Assembly (NCBI GenBank): GCA_902514295.1
Contig: CABXQE010000010.1
Coordinates: 1-41,098 of the forward strand
Source of the DNA: an uncultured SAR86 cluster bacterium
Lineage (GTDB): Bacteria; Pseudomonadota; Gammaproteobacteria; Magnimaribacterales; Magnimaribacteraceae
DNA length: 41,098 nucleotides
Direction of reading: 5' to 3'
A program made the translations under genes and the position numbers. Positions 1-7,027 of the stretch are shown in pieces (the first letter of the stretch is position 1; each line of letters starts with the position of its first letter). The notes beneath the pieces are model-generated. The model saw only the letters and a list, made by a program, of their open reading frames with translations. It did no database searches and had not been told where the DNA came from.

Positions 1-490
1 CTCCGTGAAGCTCAACTCCGTCAAAACCAGCTTTCTCAGCTCTCACTGCAGCTTCGATAAAATCATCCCTCAATTGATGAACTTCACTTAAGCTCAAAGC
101 TCGTGCAGAAAATTCTTCATTTGCAGAAGGGCAAACTGGATCTTCGCCAATTAATTCTTTAGGTGATCTCATTCCAGCGTGATGCAGTTGCGCAATTGCT
201 ACGCTGTTATAAGATTTAATTTCATTGGCTAACCTGGTTAAACCTTCTAAATGATTGTCAGAAAAAAATCCTAACTGGCCTGGAAACCCTTTTCCTATTG
301 CTTGCACATGAGCTGCACAAGTCATAGTTAATCCAAACCCACCTTTTGATCTCATGGTAAGCCAATGAAATTCTTCTTCAGACATTACTCCGTCTTCATG
401 ACTTTGGCTATTAGTAAGCGGAGCCAACATGAATCTATTCTTCATGTCTGGACCTCTATCGAACGCTAAAGGGCTTAAAGCTTTAGTCAT
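1..490 (-). CDS. NADH:flavin oxidoreductase, Old Yellow Enzyme family (3' end beyond window)
   Basis: Translating the minus strand from the ATG at 488-490 gives an open frame of about 163 residues to the window edge, so only the N-terminal part of the gene is present. The start reads MTKALSPLAFDRG, and further on come NRFMLAPLTNSQ, a GGFGLTMTCAAHVQ segment, IAQLHHAGMRS and GFDGVELHGA. These are the flavin-binding barrel strands and the strand-4/5 signatures of the OYE family (2-enoate or enone reductases using FMN). The start overlaps the end of the upstream DsbA-fold gene by 8 bases, so the two are probably co-transcribed. The substrate cannot be told. The missing C-terminus leaves open whether it is a short OYE or a longer 2,4-dienoyl-CoA reductase-like protein with an Fe-S domain. 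Confidence 0.85.
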   Translation of the reverse strand, partial: MTKALSPLAFDRGPDMKNRFMLAPLTNSQSHEDGVMSEEEFHWLTMRSKGGFGLTMTCAAHVQAIGKGFPGQLGFFSDNHLEGLTRLANEIKSYNSVAIAQLHHAGMRSPKELIGEDPVCPSANEEFSARALSLSEVHQLRDDFIEAAVRAEKAGFDGVELHG

Positions 491-1085
491 TTAACAGCTC
501 CTCTACTTCCCATAATTTATCTTTTCCAAAAAACATTTCATCTCCCACAAAAAATGTAGGTATACCAAAAACGCCTCTTTCCACAGCGGCTTCAGTATTT
601 GAAATTAATTTTGTTTTAATATCTGGATCTTGCATTTGTTCCATCAGTTTATTCGCGTCAAGTCCAGATTCTTCAAAAGCTGCCTTAATTACTTCAGGGT
701 CATCCATTTTCTTAGGTTCCTCCCACATATGCACAAGAACTTTGTCTATATAGTCTTCTAAATATCCATCGTTTTCTGCAGCGATAGCGCCTCTAATAAT
801 CTGCAAGCTCATAACAGGAAAATGTGGATTCATCTGAAATGAATGAAGATTATGTCTTTCAATAAACCTCTGCATTTCTATATTTTGGTATTCATTTTTG
901 TTCTTAACTCCAAAGAATTGTTCCATGGGAGGCTTATTATTGGTTCCTTTAAAAATACCACCCAACAAAACTGGTATGTAATTAATTTCGGCTCCTGTTC
1001 TTTCCTTAATAGATAGCATTACCTTATGACTTAAGTAAGCGTTAGGGCTTGCAAAATCAAAATAAAAATCAACTTTCTTGCTCAT
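483..1085 (-). CDS. DsbA-fold 2-hydroxychromene-2-carboxylate isomerase-like protein
   Basis: This is a 200-residue thioredoxin-fold protein of the DsbA/HCCA-isomerase family. The N-terminus VDFYFDFASPNAYLSH is the family's beta strand plus SPxAY helix. It carries Ser where disulfide oxidoreductases have CxxC, which points to a glutathione-S-transferase kappa-like isomerase rather than a redox protein. The cis-Pro loop is seen as VFGIPTFFVGDEMFFGKD near the C-terminus. An upstream in-frame ATG at 1106 would add seven residues, but AGGAGA sits at normal distance before the ATG at 1085, so I chose that start. The gene overlaps the esterase gene by 17 bases and the OYE gene by 8, so the three are probably translated together. 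The physiological substrate is unknown; an aromatic or enone degradation role would fit the OYE neighbour (inference). Confidence 0.85.
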   Translation of the reverse strand: MSKKVDFYFDFASPNAYLSHKVMLSIKERTGAEINYIPVLLGGIFKGTNNKPPMEQFFGVKNKNEYQNIEMQRFIERHNLHSFQMNPHFPVMSLQIIRGAIAAENDGYLEDYIDKVLVHMWEEPKKMDDPEVIKAAFEESGLDANKLMEQMQDPDIKTKLISNTEAAVERGVFGIPTFFVGDEMFFGKDKLWEVEELLND

Positions 1086-2943
1086 TGTCTTCTCCTGTTC
1101 TTTCAATCATTTTAAGAATATCTGAATAATCCAATGATAAACAATACCCTGCTTCAAAACCATTAAATGATTTTTCAGGAATATCTCCACCATAAGATAA
1201 AGAAAATAAAGTTTGACACTTTTCGTCTTTAGTCATCCTTGTATCTTCTCTTAAATCTTCCATCATAGAATCTATGGTAACTTCAGAATTTACCATAATC
1301 AGTCCTTGATCATTTTCTGAATCCAAGATCATGTACTTTGTATTCTCCGACCATGAGTTCCACTGAGGTAGGTCTTTTGATCTCCCTTTACCTGGATTTC
1401 CTGTATAAGCAAAGTGAGCCCAGTAAGACATCATCTGATCGGATAATTTTTTTACGCTATCGGAATCTTCAACGACTAGATTTTTTACTAACGTGTTGTC
1501 TAATCCTGCAGGGAATAGAAAAAGAAGTTCCATGGCGTGAGCAGATCCAAGCAATAAACCAAAATCCAATCCTTGAACCGTGGGTAATTCATCCCAGTCA
1601 AATCTATAAACAAAAGTATCGTATTGACTGGAAGCAATTAAATCTCTCGCAGGGGAGTCCGCAGCCCTTTGTTTCCAAGAATCAGAGGAGTATTGATTAA
1701 CTGCATTATAAAAATCTGGCCTGGGAATCTCTAAGGGGAGCTCTGTAATGCCGGCCCAGGAAAGAGCGGTGGCAACAACCCCTTCTCCTTCTCCCCATTT
1801 AACAAATTCTGGGTTTCTCATATTAAAAAGTTTCGTTTCATACCTATTAGTACCAAGAATAATGGGAACACGAGGCATGTTGTTATTAGTAAACGATTCA
1901 TAAATGCCCTTTTCTCCCATTACATGACCATCATTAAAAACTCTAGTCATCCCTCCTTTTTTAGGCCTGGCTTCAAAGTAAGCTGTTAGTAACTCTTCAG
2001 ATTTTTTGCTTCTTAAATATACTTCCAATTCTTGTAAAGACATAGAATCTTGTAGGTTTTTGGCACCATTAATGTCGTTTGCTTTTTCATCATTTATTAA
2101 AAGTCTATTTATAACTTCTTTAGAACTCTGTATATCTGAAGTGCCGTCTTCAGGATAATAAGACTCAGCGTCTTCAATTAAAGAATGTGAAACTATTCCG
2201 CTTTGAACAATTGCTTTATGAAATAAACCTGTTGCTATTGGAGAAGCATACAAAGCTGCTACATTATGCCCACCAGCAGACTCCCCAAAGATTGTTACAT
2301 TATTTGCGTCTCCTCCGAAATAACCAATATTCTCTTTTATCCATTTAAGGGCCATTACGTTGTCCAAAGTGCCAAAATTTCCTGAACTGTCCTCTATACT
2401 TGAATTGCCTTGCCTAAGCGCAGGGTGTCTGAACCAACCTAAATTGGACATTCGATACTGAACCGTAACAACAATAACTTCATGTTGGGAGACTAAATCA
2501 GTTGGGTAATAGGTATCGGCTGAACCTATCGTATTACCTCCACCATGAATCCACATCATGACTGGTACATTTTTCTCTTTTAATTGTTCAGGAGACCAAG
2601 CAGGAGACCAAACGTTTAAATATAAACAATCTTCTGATCCAACCCAGCCTCCTACATTTCCAGTCATAATGCCTTCTCTTTGAAAACAGACTTCAGAAAA
2701 TTTAGAAGCTTCAAATCTTGAACCAAACTTTTGAGGTTGAATAGGAGCTTTCCATCTTAAATCTCCTACTGGTGGTTCAGCAAATGGGATACCTAACCAA
2801 GCATACGTGTCATCTTCCCTCTCAACCCCAATAATCTCTCCTTGATTAGTTATTCTTACTGAATCATTGGGCAATGATTTCCCACAACCCCCTAATATTA
2901 GAATTAATAAGAGAGCTATGTATATGTGTTTTTTTATGGACAA
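1069..2943 (-). CDS. type B carboxylesterase, predicted lipoprotein
   Basis: This 624-residue alpha/beta-hydrolase belongs to the carboxylesterase type B family. Residues 1-20 form a lipoprotein signal ending in LGGC, so the protein is probably exported and lipid-anchored at Cys20. SEDCLYLNVWSP (about 103-114) is the family signature, MWIHGGG (about 130-136) the oxyanion loop and GESAGG (about 220-225) the nucleophile elbow with Ser222. The acidic residue is likely the Glu of NRYETKLF and the histidine that of GSAHAMELLFLF, so the triad is complete. The start codon is TTG (2941-2943), supported by AAGGAGA seven bases upstream. The gene diverges from the acyl-CoA dehydrogenase and heads the minus-strand group with the isomerase and the OYE gene. 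The ester substrate is not predictable. Confidence 0.9.
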   Translation of the reverse strand: MSIKKHIYIALLLILILGGCGKSLPNDSVRITNQGEIIGVEREDDTYAWLGIPFAEPPVGDLRWKAPIQPQKFGSRFEASKFSEVCFQREGIMTGNVGGWVGSEDCLYLNVWSPAWSPEQLKEKNVPVMMWIHGGGNTIGSADTYYPTDLVSQHEVIVVTVQYRMSNLGWFRHPALRQGNSSIEDSSGNFGTLDNVMALKWIKENIGYFGGDANNVTIFGESAGGHNVAALYASPIATGLFHKAIVQSGIVSHSLIEDAESYYPEDGTSDIQSSKEVINRLLINDEKANDINGAKNLQDSMSLQELEVYLRSKKSEELLTAYFEARPKKGGMTRVFNDGHVMGEKGIYESFTNNNMPRVPIILGTNRYETKLFNMRNPEFVKWGEGEGVVATALSWAGITELPLEIPRPDFYNAVNQYSSDSWKQRAADSPARDLIASSQYDTFVYRFDWDELPTVQGLDFGLLLGSAHAMELLFLFPAGLDNTLVKNLVVEDSDSVKKLSDQMMSYWAHFAYTGNPGKGRSKDLPQWNSWSENTKYMILDSENDQGLIMVNSEVTIDSMMEDLREDTRMTKDEKCQTLFSLSYGGDIPEKSFNGFEAGYCLSLDYSDILKMIERTGEDNEQES

Positions 2944-3094
2944 TTAATTATCTCCTTATCTTTTTGCCATACTTGAGATACTGCTTGTATATATAAACAT
3001 AAAAGGAATTACTTTTTAACCTCTTTTAAAGCTTGCATGCAATTGATATGTCTAATAAATTAGAGCGCTAAAGTTTTTATTAAGGAGAGGAAGT

Positions 3095-4309
3095 ATGCAA
3101 ATTGCACCAATACCTACTTTATCAGATGAGATAAATGACATACGTTTAAGAACGGCTGACATAGTAGCCAATAGAATTATCCCCAATGAGGGAACGATTT
3201 ATGCCGGGGGAGATAAATCAAAGAAGCTTAGAAAAGAAATTAACGAAGAGGTTAAAAAGCAAGGATTATGGGCCCCTCATTTACCTGAAGAATATGGCGG
3301 AATGGGAAATGGCTTCCTAGTGCATGCATACATGAATGAGATATTAGCCTGGTCTCCTCTTGGCAACAGACTTTTTGGAGTTATTGCTCCTAACTCAGGT
3401 AATCAAAAGATATTGGTTAAATATGGAACTGAAGAACAGAAGAAAAAATGGCTTATGCCTTTGATTAATCAAGAGATGGAATCTGGATTCTCTATGACTG
3501 AACCTGATTCGGCTGGATCAGATCCAAGATCACTTACAACAACTGCCGTTAAAGAAGGTGATGAGTGGGTAATTAATGGTCATAAGATTATGACTTCAAA
3601 TGGACAAAGAGCTGATTTCTTGGTCGTTATGTGCAAGACAGAAGATGATGAAGGCGGTGAAGCTAATCAAAAAATGACTCAAATAATAGTGCCAACCGAC
3701 ACTCCTGGAGTGAATAGAATAAGATCTGTTCCTATATGGGGCCATACTGGTGGCGACCACATGGAAATTAAATATGAAAACGTTAGAGTGCCATTAGAAA
3801 ATGCTCTTGGAGCTAGAGGATCTGGCCACCAAGCAGCTCAGGATAGGCTTGGTGCAGGAAGGGTTTATCACTGCATGAATACTATCGGTCAAATGTGGAG
3901 AGCTTTTGACATTATGGTTAAGTATTCTACCCAAAGGGAAGTTCATGGCGGAAAACTAGAAAGCAAACAATTCATTCAAGGCTTTATTGCTGATTCTTAT
4001 ATGGATATACAAGCTTCAAGACTAATGACTATTCATTGTGCTGAAGTAATGGATAAAGAAGGTGATGCAAGGGTTGATATCTCTGCAATTAAAGTATTTG
4101 TACCTCTAGCAGGTGGAAGAGTTGTGGATAGAGCAATTCAGATCCATGGCTGGAGAGGAGTGTCTGGAGACACACCTCTTGCTGGAATGTTCCAAGGATT
4201 CAGGACTTTAAGACTGGCTGATGGCCCAGATGAAGTCCACAGAATACTTATTGCCAAAGAAATCCTTAAGAAATACCACGACGGCCTTTCTTGGGATTTT
4301 GGAGTTTAA
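3095..4309 (+). CDS. acyl-CoA dehydrogenase, ACAD10/11-like
   Basis: A 404-residue FAD-dependent acyl-CoA dehydrogenase with the complete fold: helical N-domain (about 1-120), middle beta domain with GFSMTEPDSAGSDP (about 130-145) and HKIMTSNG, and C-terminal helical domain. The C-terminal IQIHGWRGVSGDTPLAG and LRLADGPDEVHR segments resemble the ACAD10/ACAD11 subgroup. The position that holds the catalytic Glu in MCAD-type enzymes (YEG) reads ADG here, so the base may be Asp or located elsewhere. The start has a strong AAGGAGAGG 5-10 bases upstream. The gene is transcribed away from the esterase across a 151-base divergent region, where I see AT-rich sequence but no convincing promoter. Its stop overlaps the convergent thioesterase gene by 4 bases. 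The role is presumably beta-oxidation or branched acyl-CoA catabolism. Confidence 0.93.
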   Translation: MQIAPIPTLSDEINDIRLRTADIVANRIIPNEGTIYAGGDKSKKLRKEINEEVKKQGLWAPHLPEEYGGMGNGFLVHAYMNEILAWSPLGNRLFGVIAPNSGNQKILVKYGTEEQKKKWLMPLINQEMESGFSMTEPDSAGSDPRSLTTTAVKEGDEWVINGHKIMTSNGQRADFLVVMCKTEDDEGGEANQKMTQIIVPTDTPGVNRIRSVPIWGHTGGDHMEIKYENVRVPLENALGARGSGHQAAQDRLGAGRVYHCMNTIGQMWRAFDIMVKYSTQREVHGGKLESKQFIQGFIADSYMDIQASRLMTIHCAEVMDKEGDARVDISAIKVFVPLAGGRVVDRAIQIHGWRGVSGDTPLAGMFQGFRTLRLADGPDEVHRILIAKEILKKYHDGLSWDFGV

Positions 4310-4728
4310 GGTTTACTGAACGGTATAAGTTTCACCGTAGAAGTAGAAGTGGCAACTAAAGAGTTGCCTTGAAATAACTTACTTGCCATAAAGGCAGTAC
4401 TTTTTCCTAACTGCACAACTTCAGCTATGCAGTTAAGTTTACCAGGCTTAGATGGAGCTAAAAAACTTACATTAATATCTAATGTCAAGGGCGAAACTTT
4501 AAAATCAAAAAGTCCCATTAGTAAGTGGGCCATGGGAGCATCTAACATGCCTGTAACAAACCCTCCTTGAACAACCTGCCCTTCTGAATGAGTAAATTCA
4601 TATTTTGCCTCAAATTCCATTTCTATAGAGGGAGGCTCGGAGCAAAAGCTAATAACCTTCATTCCTAATGTCTCTGTGCAAGGTGCGTTATTAGATTTAA
4701 AGGCCTCAAGTCTTTCTTGATCATTCAT
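4306..4728 (-). CDS. hotdog-fold thioesterase, PaaI-like
   Basis: A 140-residue single hotdog-domain protein. The central helix segment GQVVQGGFVTGMLDAPMA matches the HGGxxxxxxD catalytic motif of the PaaI/YbgC-like acyl-CoA thioesterases, except that the usual His is Gln. The Gly-Gly and the Asp (of MLDAP) are kept. Strand LDINVSFLAPSKPGKLNCIAEV is the typical 'NV.FL.P...G.L...A.V' family signature. The ATG at 4728 is preceded by AGGAA. It is convergent with and overlaps the acyl-CoA dehydrogenase by 4 bases, a neighbour that fits acyl-CoA metabolism. Its own upstream region (4729-5211) contains the stem-loop array described separately, which would be its 5' leader if transcribed from the minus strand. 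Confidence 0.85.
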   Translation of the reverse strand: MNDQERLEAFKSNNAPCTETLGMKVISFCSEPPSIEMEFEAKYEFTHSEGQVVQGGFVTGMLDAPMAHLLMGLFDFKVSPLTLDINVSFLAPSKPGKLNCIAEVVQLGKSTAFMASKLFQGNSLVATSTSTVKLIPFSKP

Positions 4729-4917
4729 ATTTAAATTCCTTTTACTTAAGTTTACCTATAGATAGATTATTTATGAAGATTTTAAATGGTGGAAGATGAA
4801 ACTTTAGCTGCGCCCAACCAAAATTATTTATAAGCTCCATCTTCCATGGAGGTGCAGGATACAGCTTAAATCTAGCTTGTGCAGCTTAAAATGGGTGTTA
4901 GCCGCATCCTGCAATAA

Positions 4918-4972
4918 ACTGAGAAAGTTTACCTTTGAGAGGTTTTCTGGGGAGAATTACACGTCTCTCAGT
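4918..4972. repeat. three-helix element, copy 1
   Basis: The outer 7-bp stem is actgaga/tctcagt. Inside it, acctttgagaggt (4931-4943) folds as ACCT/AGGT around a 5-base loop. It is followed by ttctggggagaa (4945-4956), which folds as TTCT/AGAA around GGGG. The inner part matches copy 2 at 4976-5048 in order and sequence, including the identical 13-mer ttctggggagaat. Confidence 0.55.
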
Positions 4973-4975
4973 CTA

Positions 4976-5048
4976 AATCAATATTAAGAGAAGTAACCTT
5001 TTAGGGGTCTTATTCTGGGGAGAATCTGGAAATCCCTTAATATTGATT
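4976..5048. repeat. three-helix element, copy 2
   Basis: The outer stem is a perfect 13-bp inverted repeat. The inner hairpin acctttaggggt-type (4996-5008, read ACCTTTTAGGGGT) is the same length as in copy 1. It keeps pairing through a T-A to T-G change at its fourth pair. The second hairpin, attctggggagaat (5012-5025), is one pair longer than in copy 1. The outer stems of the two copies share no sequence, so the design rather than the sequence is conserved there. Confidence 0.55.
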
Positions 5049-5171
5049 ACAATCATATACAACTATAAATATTTTGTATAGTACTAAAGTAAAAAAAATT
5101 AATCCTTTATTTAGCCATTAGAACTCTTAAATAACTAAATCGACGAACGAGAAATTTATTTCAATGAAAAG

Positions 5172-5198
5172 AAAAAAGGGGCTTAAGCCCCTTTTTTT
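5172..5198 (-). terminator. rho-independent terminator (bidirectional form)
   Basis: GGGGC-ttaa-GCCCC is flanked by A6 on the left and T7 on the right. Read on the minus strand this is a strong GC stem followed by a T run, 14 bases after the stop codon of the secreted-protein gene at 5212. The symmetry means it could also act on plus-strand transcripts leaving the stem-loop array. Confidence 0.8.
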
Positions 5199-5211
5199 AA
5201 TTTACTAGAGA

Positions 5212-5928
5212 TTAATTTGCAGAAAATGTTTGTTCACATTCTTCAAAGTTATCAGAGAGAATTGTTCCCCCTACGGCTTGAAGAGATAACCACTCATCTG
5301 CCCATGAAGCTTCTCCATCAAAATACTCATCAAAGAGCTTTCCAAAAGAAGACGCGTCTGGTGTAGCACTTCTTACCATTAAGGTCTGGGCTTCATGTGT
5401 TCCTCCACCGATTGGAATAAAGACTCCATTAAAGAAATCTGAATGACCTGCCTCAATGATTGCCTTTTCTAGAGCAGTCATAGCGTCCACAAAGTCTTGA
5501 AGCTTATCCGTGGGTACGTTGACCCTTTGAACTCTCTCATAGCCTGGATCTAGTCTCCAAGGTTTTGCAGCTTTCCATGTAACTCCATATTTAGGCTCTC
5601 TCAGCTGAGCAAAACTTGCAGGAGCTTGTTGTGGATCATATTTTAATGAACCTACTAAGGCTGCTTCAACACTCGGAAAAGCACTCCACACCATCATTTG
5701 TCCAGCATATTCATTTCCTGATCTTGTGATACAAACACCCGCATCAGTAGCGCCTGTAGCAGAAAAGGCAGAAGTGTTAGATTTAAGAGTGTCTACATAC
5801 TTATCAATATCGGGTGCAGCCAACATTAAAGTTGTAAAGGCCCCATCAGTCGTTCCTCTATTTAAGGGTTCATCGGAATAAATTCCAAATGAGAGGAATA
5901 AACCTATAGTTATTATTAATTTATTCAT
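5212..5928 (-). CDS. secreted protein of unknown function with two probable dimeric alpha/beta barrel-like repeats
   Basis: A 238-residue protein with an N-terminal signal peptide (MNKLIITIGLFLSFGIYS). I chose the ATG at 5928 because AAAGGA lies eight bases upstream and the hydrophobic signal then starts at residue 1. An upstream ATG at 5970 would bury it. The mature part has two similar halves, each beginning with a strand and a helix (TTLMLAAPDIDKYVDTL, and RVQRVNVPTDKLQDFVDAM), and ending in QTLMV or QMMVWS strands. This pattern recalls antibiotic-biosynthesis-monooxygenase-type barrels. Two cysteines (VCITR and the C-terminal EECEQTF) could form a disulfide after export. I do not recognise the family by name. 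It lies just after another small barrel-like gene and ends in the terminator at 5172. Confidence 0.7.
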   Translation of the reverse strand: MNKLIITIGLFLSFGIYSDEPLNRGTTDGAFTTLMLAAPDIDKYVDTLKSNTSAFSATGATDAGVCITRSGNEYAGQMMVWSAFPSVEAALVGSLKYDPQQAPASFAQLREPKYGVTWKAAKPWRLDPGYERVQRVNVPTDKLQDFVDAMTALEKAIIEAGHSDFFNGVFIPIGGGTHEAQTLMVRSATPDASSFGKLFDEYFDGEASWADEWLSLQAVGGTILSDNFEECEQTFSAN

Positions 5929-5950
5929 ATTTTTTTCCTTTGTTAAAAAA

Positions 5951-6268
5951 TCATCTATTAATTTCGTCAAAATAAACAGTGGTGCCTAAATTTTTAAGAT
6001 CAGGGTGATGCTCTCCTATAAATTTAATAGCTCCTTCCCACCATTCAGATCCGAACATAGCATCAGAAAACTTTCCATAAGCCTCTTGAGAATCAAATTC
6101 TATTGAATAATAGACTTGTTCCATATTCCCACCAGTGCTGGCTCTCCATAATCTTGGATTCTTCGCACCCATAGATTCATGTATAGGTCCTGATTGCCTT
6201 GAACCCTCAATCAAAATCTCCAATGCCTTGGGAGTTCCTTCCCAGGTAGTTACAGCTTGTATTGTCAT
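5951..6268 (-). CDS. small cytosolic protein, probable dimeric alpha/beta barrel
   Basis: A 105-residue protein without signal peptide or membrane segment. Its layout is strand (MTIQAVTTWEG), helix (TPKALEILIEGSR), strand (VYYSIEFDSQEAYGKFSDAM), helix and strand (TTVYFDEINR). This is the ferredoxin-like beta-alpha-beta-beta-alpha-beta plan of dimeric alpha/beta barrel proteins. The start is backed by a textbook TAGGAGGA six bases before the ATG. The secreted protein follows after 22 bases and may share its ancestry and transcript. The function is unknown, and there are no obvious catalytic residues or cofactor motifs. Confidence 0.7.
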   Translation of the reverse strand: MTIQAVTTWEGTPKALEILIEGSRQSGPIHESMGAKNPRLWRASTGGNMEQVYYSIEFDSQEAYGKFSDAMFGSEWWEGAIKFIGEHHPDLKNLGTTVYFDEINR

Positions 6269-6333
6269 TTTTTCCTCCTATAAATACTGCAGATAGACTT
6301 ACTATATATTAGTTTTTAAGAGAATTGTGAGAA

Positions 6334-6410
6334 TGGTCGGGACGGCTGGATTTGAACCAGCGACCACCACACCCCCAGTGTGGTGCGCTACCAGACTGCG
6401 CCACGCCCCG
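6334..6410 (-). tRNA. tRNA-Pro (anticodon GGG)
   Basis: A 77-base cloverleaf is readable on the minus strand. The acceptor CGGGGCG pairs with the 3' CGTCCCG before encoded ACCA, and the D-arm is GCGCAGTCTGGTAGCGC. The anticodon stem CCACA/TGTGG encloses the loop CTGGGGG, so the anticodon is GGG. The T-arm is CTGGTTCAAATCCAG. The CCA end is encoded. It begins one base after the stop codon of the MerR-like gene, the position this tRNA holds in many gammaproteobacteria, so it is likely processed from the operon transcript. Confidence 0.97.
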
Positions 6411-6411
6411 A

Positions 6412-6738
6412 TTATTTAATAGTTTTTAAAAGTTTTTCCAGGTCTTCTACAATCTTTCCAGAAGAATCGCTTATAGAGTTATTATTCTTAGTTGAACTTA
6501 AATTTCTTTTTACACCTGAAATCGTTAGTCCTTCTTCGTAAAGAAGAGCTTGAATCTTTCTTATCATCTCAATATCTTTTTTTTGATAATATCGTCTGTT
6601 TCCTTTTCTTGTAATTGGCTTTAATCCCTTAAACTCATTTTCCCAGAATCTTAAGGTATGCGTCTTAACTGAACACAACTCAGATACCTCACTTATGGAG
6701 TAATATTTTTTATCTGAAAACGAAATTTCTTTAGCCAT
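6412..6738 (-). CDS. MerR-family transcriptional regulator (pheST-ihfA-linked type)
   Basis: A 108-residue protein with an N-terminal winged-helix MerR domain: [25 protein letters not shown] (about 12-36, shown here as one DNA-binding helix-turn-helix unit), followed by [14 protein letters not shown] and [19 protein letters not shown]. The C-terminal tail is short and Ser/Asn-rich, without a metal-binding loop or effector domain. It overlaps ihfA by 8 bases and precedes tRNA-Pro by one base. The arrangement pheT-ihfA-merR-tRNA-Pro matches the uncharacterised MerR-like gene found after ihfA in Pseudomonas and relatives. Its target is not known. Confidence 0.93.
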   Translation of the reverse strand: MAKEISFSDKKYYSISEVSELCSVKTHTLRFWENEFKGLKPITRKGNRRYYQKKDIEMIRKIQALLYEEGLTISGVKRNLSSTKNNNSISDSSGKIVEDLEKLLKTIK

Positions 6739-7027
6739 TCTGAGAAGCTATCTTCTTTCTCAATTTATTTCCGGCCCTAAAAGTAACAACCCTTCTAGCG
6801 GAGATAGTTACTTCTTCTCCTGTTTTAGGATTTCTACCTGGTCTAGATTTCTTATCTATTAATTCAAAATTACCAAAGCCAGATAATTTTACCTCTTCAT
6901 TGTTTTCTAGAGATTTCTTAATTTCATCAAAGAAATCTTCTATTAGCTTTTTCGACTCACTTTTATTTAAGCCTAATTGTGCATGAAGATACTCAACTAT
7001 ATCTGCTTTAGTTATTGTCTTTTCCAT
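6731..7027 (-). CDS. ihfA: integration host factor subunit alpha
   Basis: A 98-residue HU/IHF-fold DNA-bending protein. The DNA-binding arm signature reads [20 protein letters not shown] (about 62-81), and the N-terminus [20 protein letters not shown] matches IHF-alpha rather than HU. Position directly downstream of pheT is the classic ihfA location and separates it from ihfB and hupB. The ATG overlaps the pheT stop by one base, and the 3' end overlaps the MerR-like gene by 8 bases. IHF acts as an alpha/beta heterodimer; the beta subunit is not in this window. Confidence 0.95.
   Translation of the reverse strand: MEKTITKADIVEYLHAQLGLNKSESKKLIEDFFDEIKKSLENNEEVKLSGFGNFELIDKKSRPGRNPKTGEEVTISARRVVTFRAGNKLRKKIASQNG

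Larger units (their letters stand above)
4835..5048. ncRNA. array of four stem-loops, candidate structured RNA or cis-regulatory leader
   Basis: No gene fits in 4729-5211. Within it four inverted repeats follow each other: ctccat/atggag (4835-4840 with 4846-4851), tgcaggat/atcctgca (4853-4860 with 4906-4913), actgaga/tctcagt (4918-4924 with 4966-4972) and a 13-bp pair aatcaatattaag/cttaatattgatt (4976-4988 with 5036-5048). The last two enclose the same pair of inner hairpins. The strand is undetermined. On minus, the array would be the thioesterase leader, downstream of a terminator at 5172-5198. On plus, it would be a free RNA carrying several GGA motifs. I do not recognise a known RNA family in it. 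Confidence 0.4.

Noticed and set aside
1338-1700. Plus-strand ORF opposite the carboxylesterase
   Set aside because: It lies wholly within a recognised esterase on the other strand, has no domain, and has poor start context.
4918-4972. TPP or glycine riboswitch
   Set aside because: A CTGAGA...ACCTTTGA resemblance to the TPP aptamer and an AGGTAAA-type match to glycine aptamers on the minus strand are visible. The rest of either aptamer (ligand-binding core, conserved second helix) is missing, and no thiamine or glycine gene is near.
4835-5048. 6S, 4.5S or tmRNA
   Set aside because: No match to the conserved sequences of these RNAs that I know, and the array lacks the single long bulged helix of 6S RNA.
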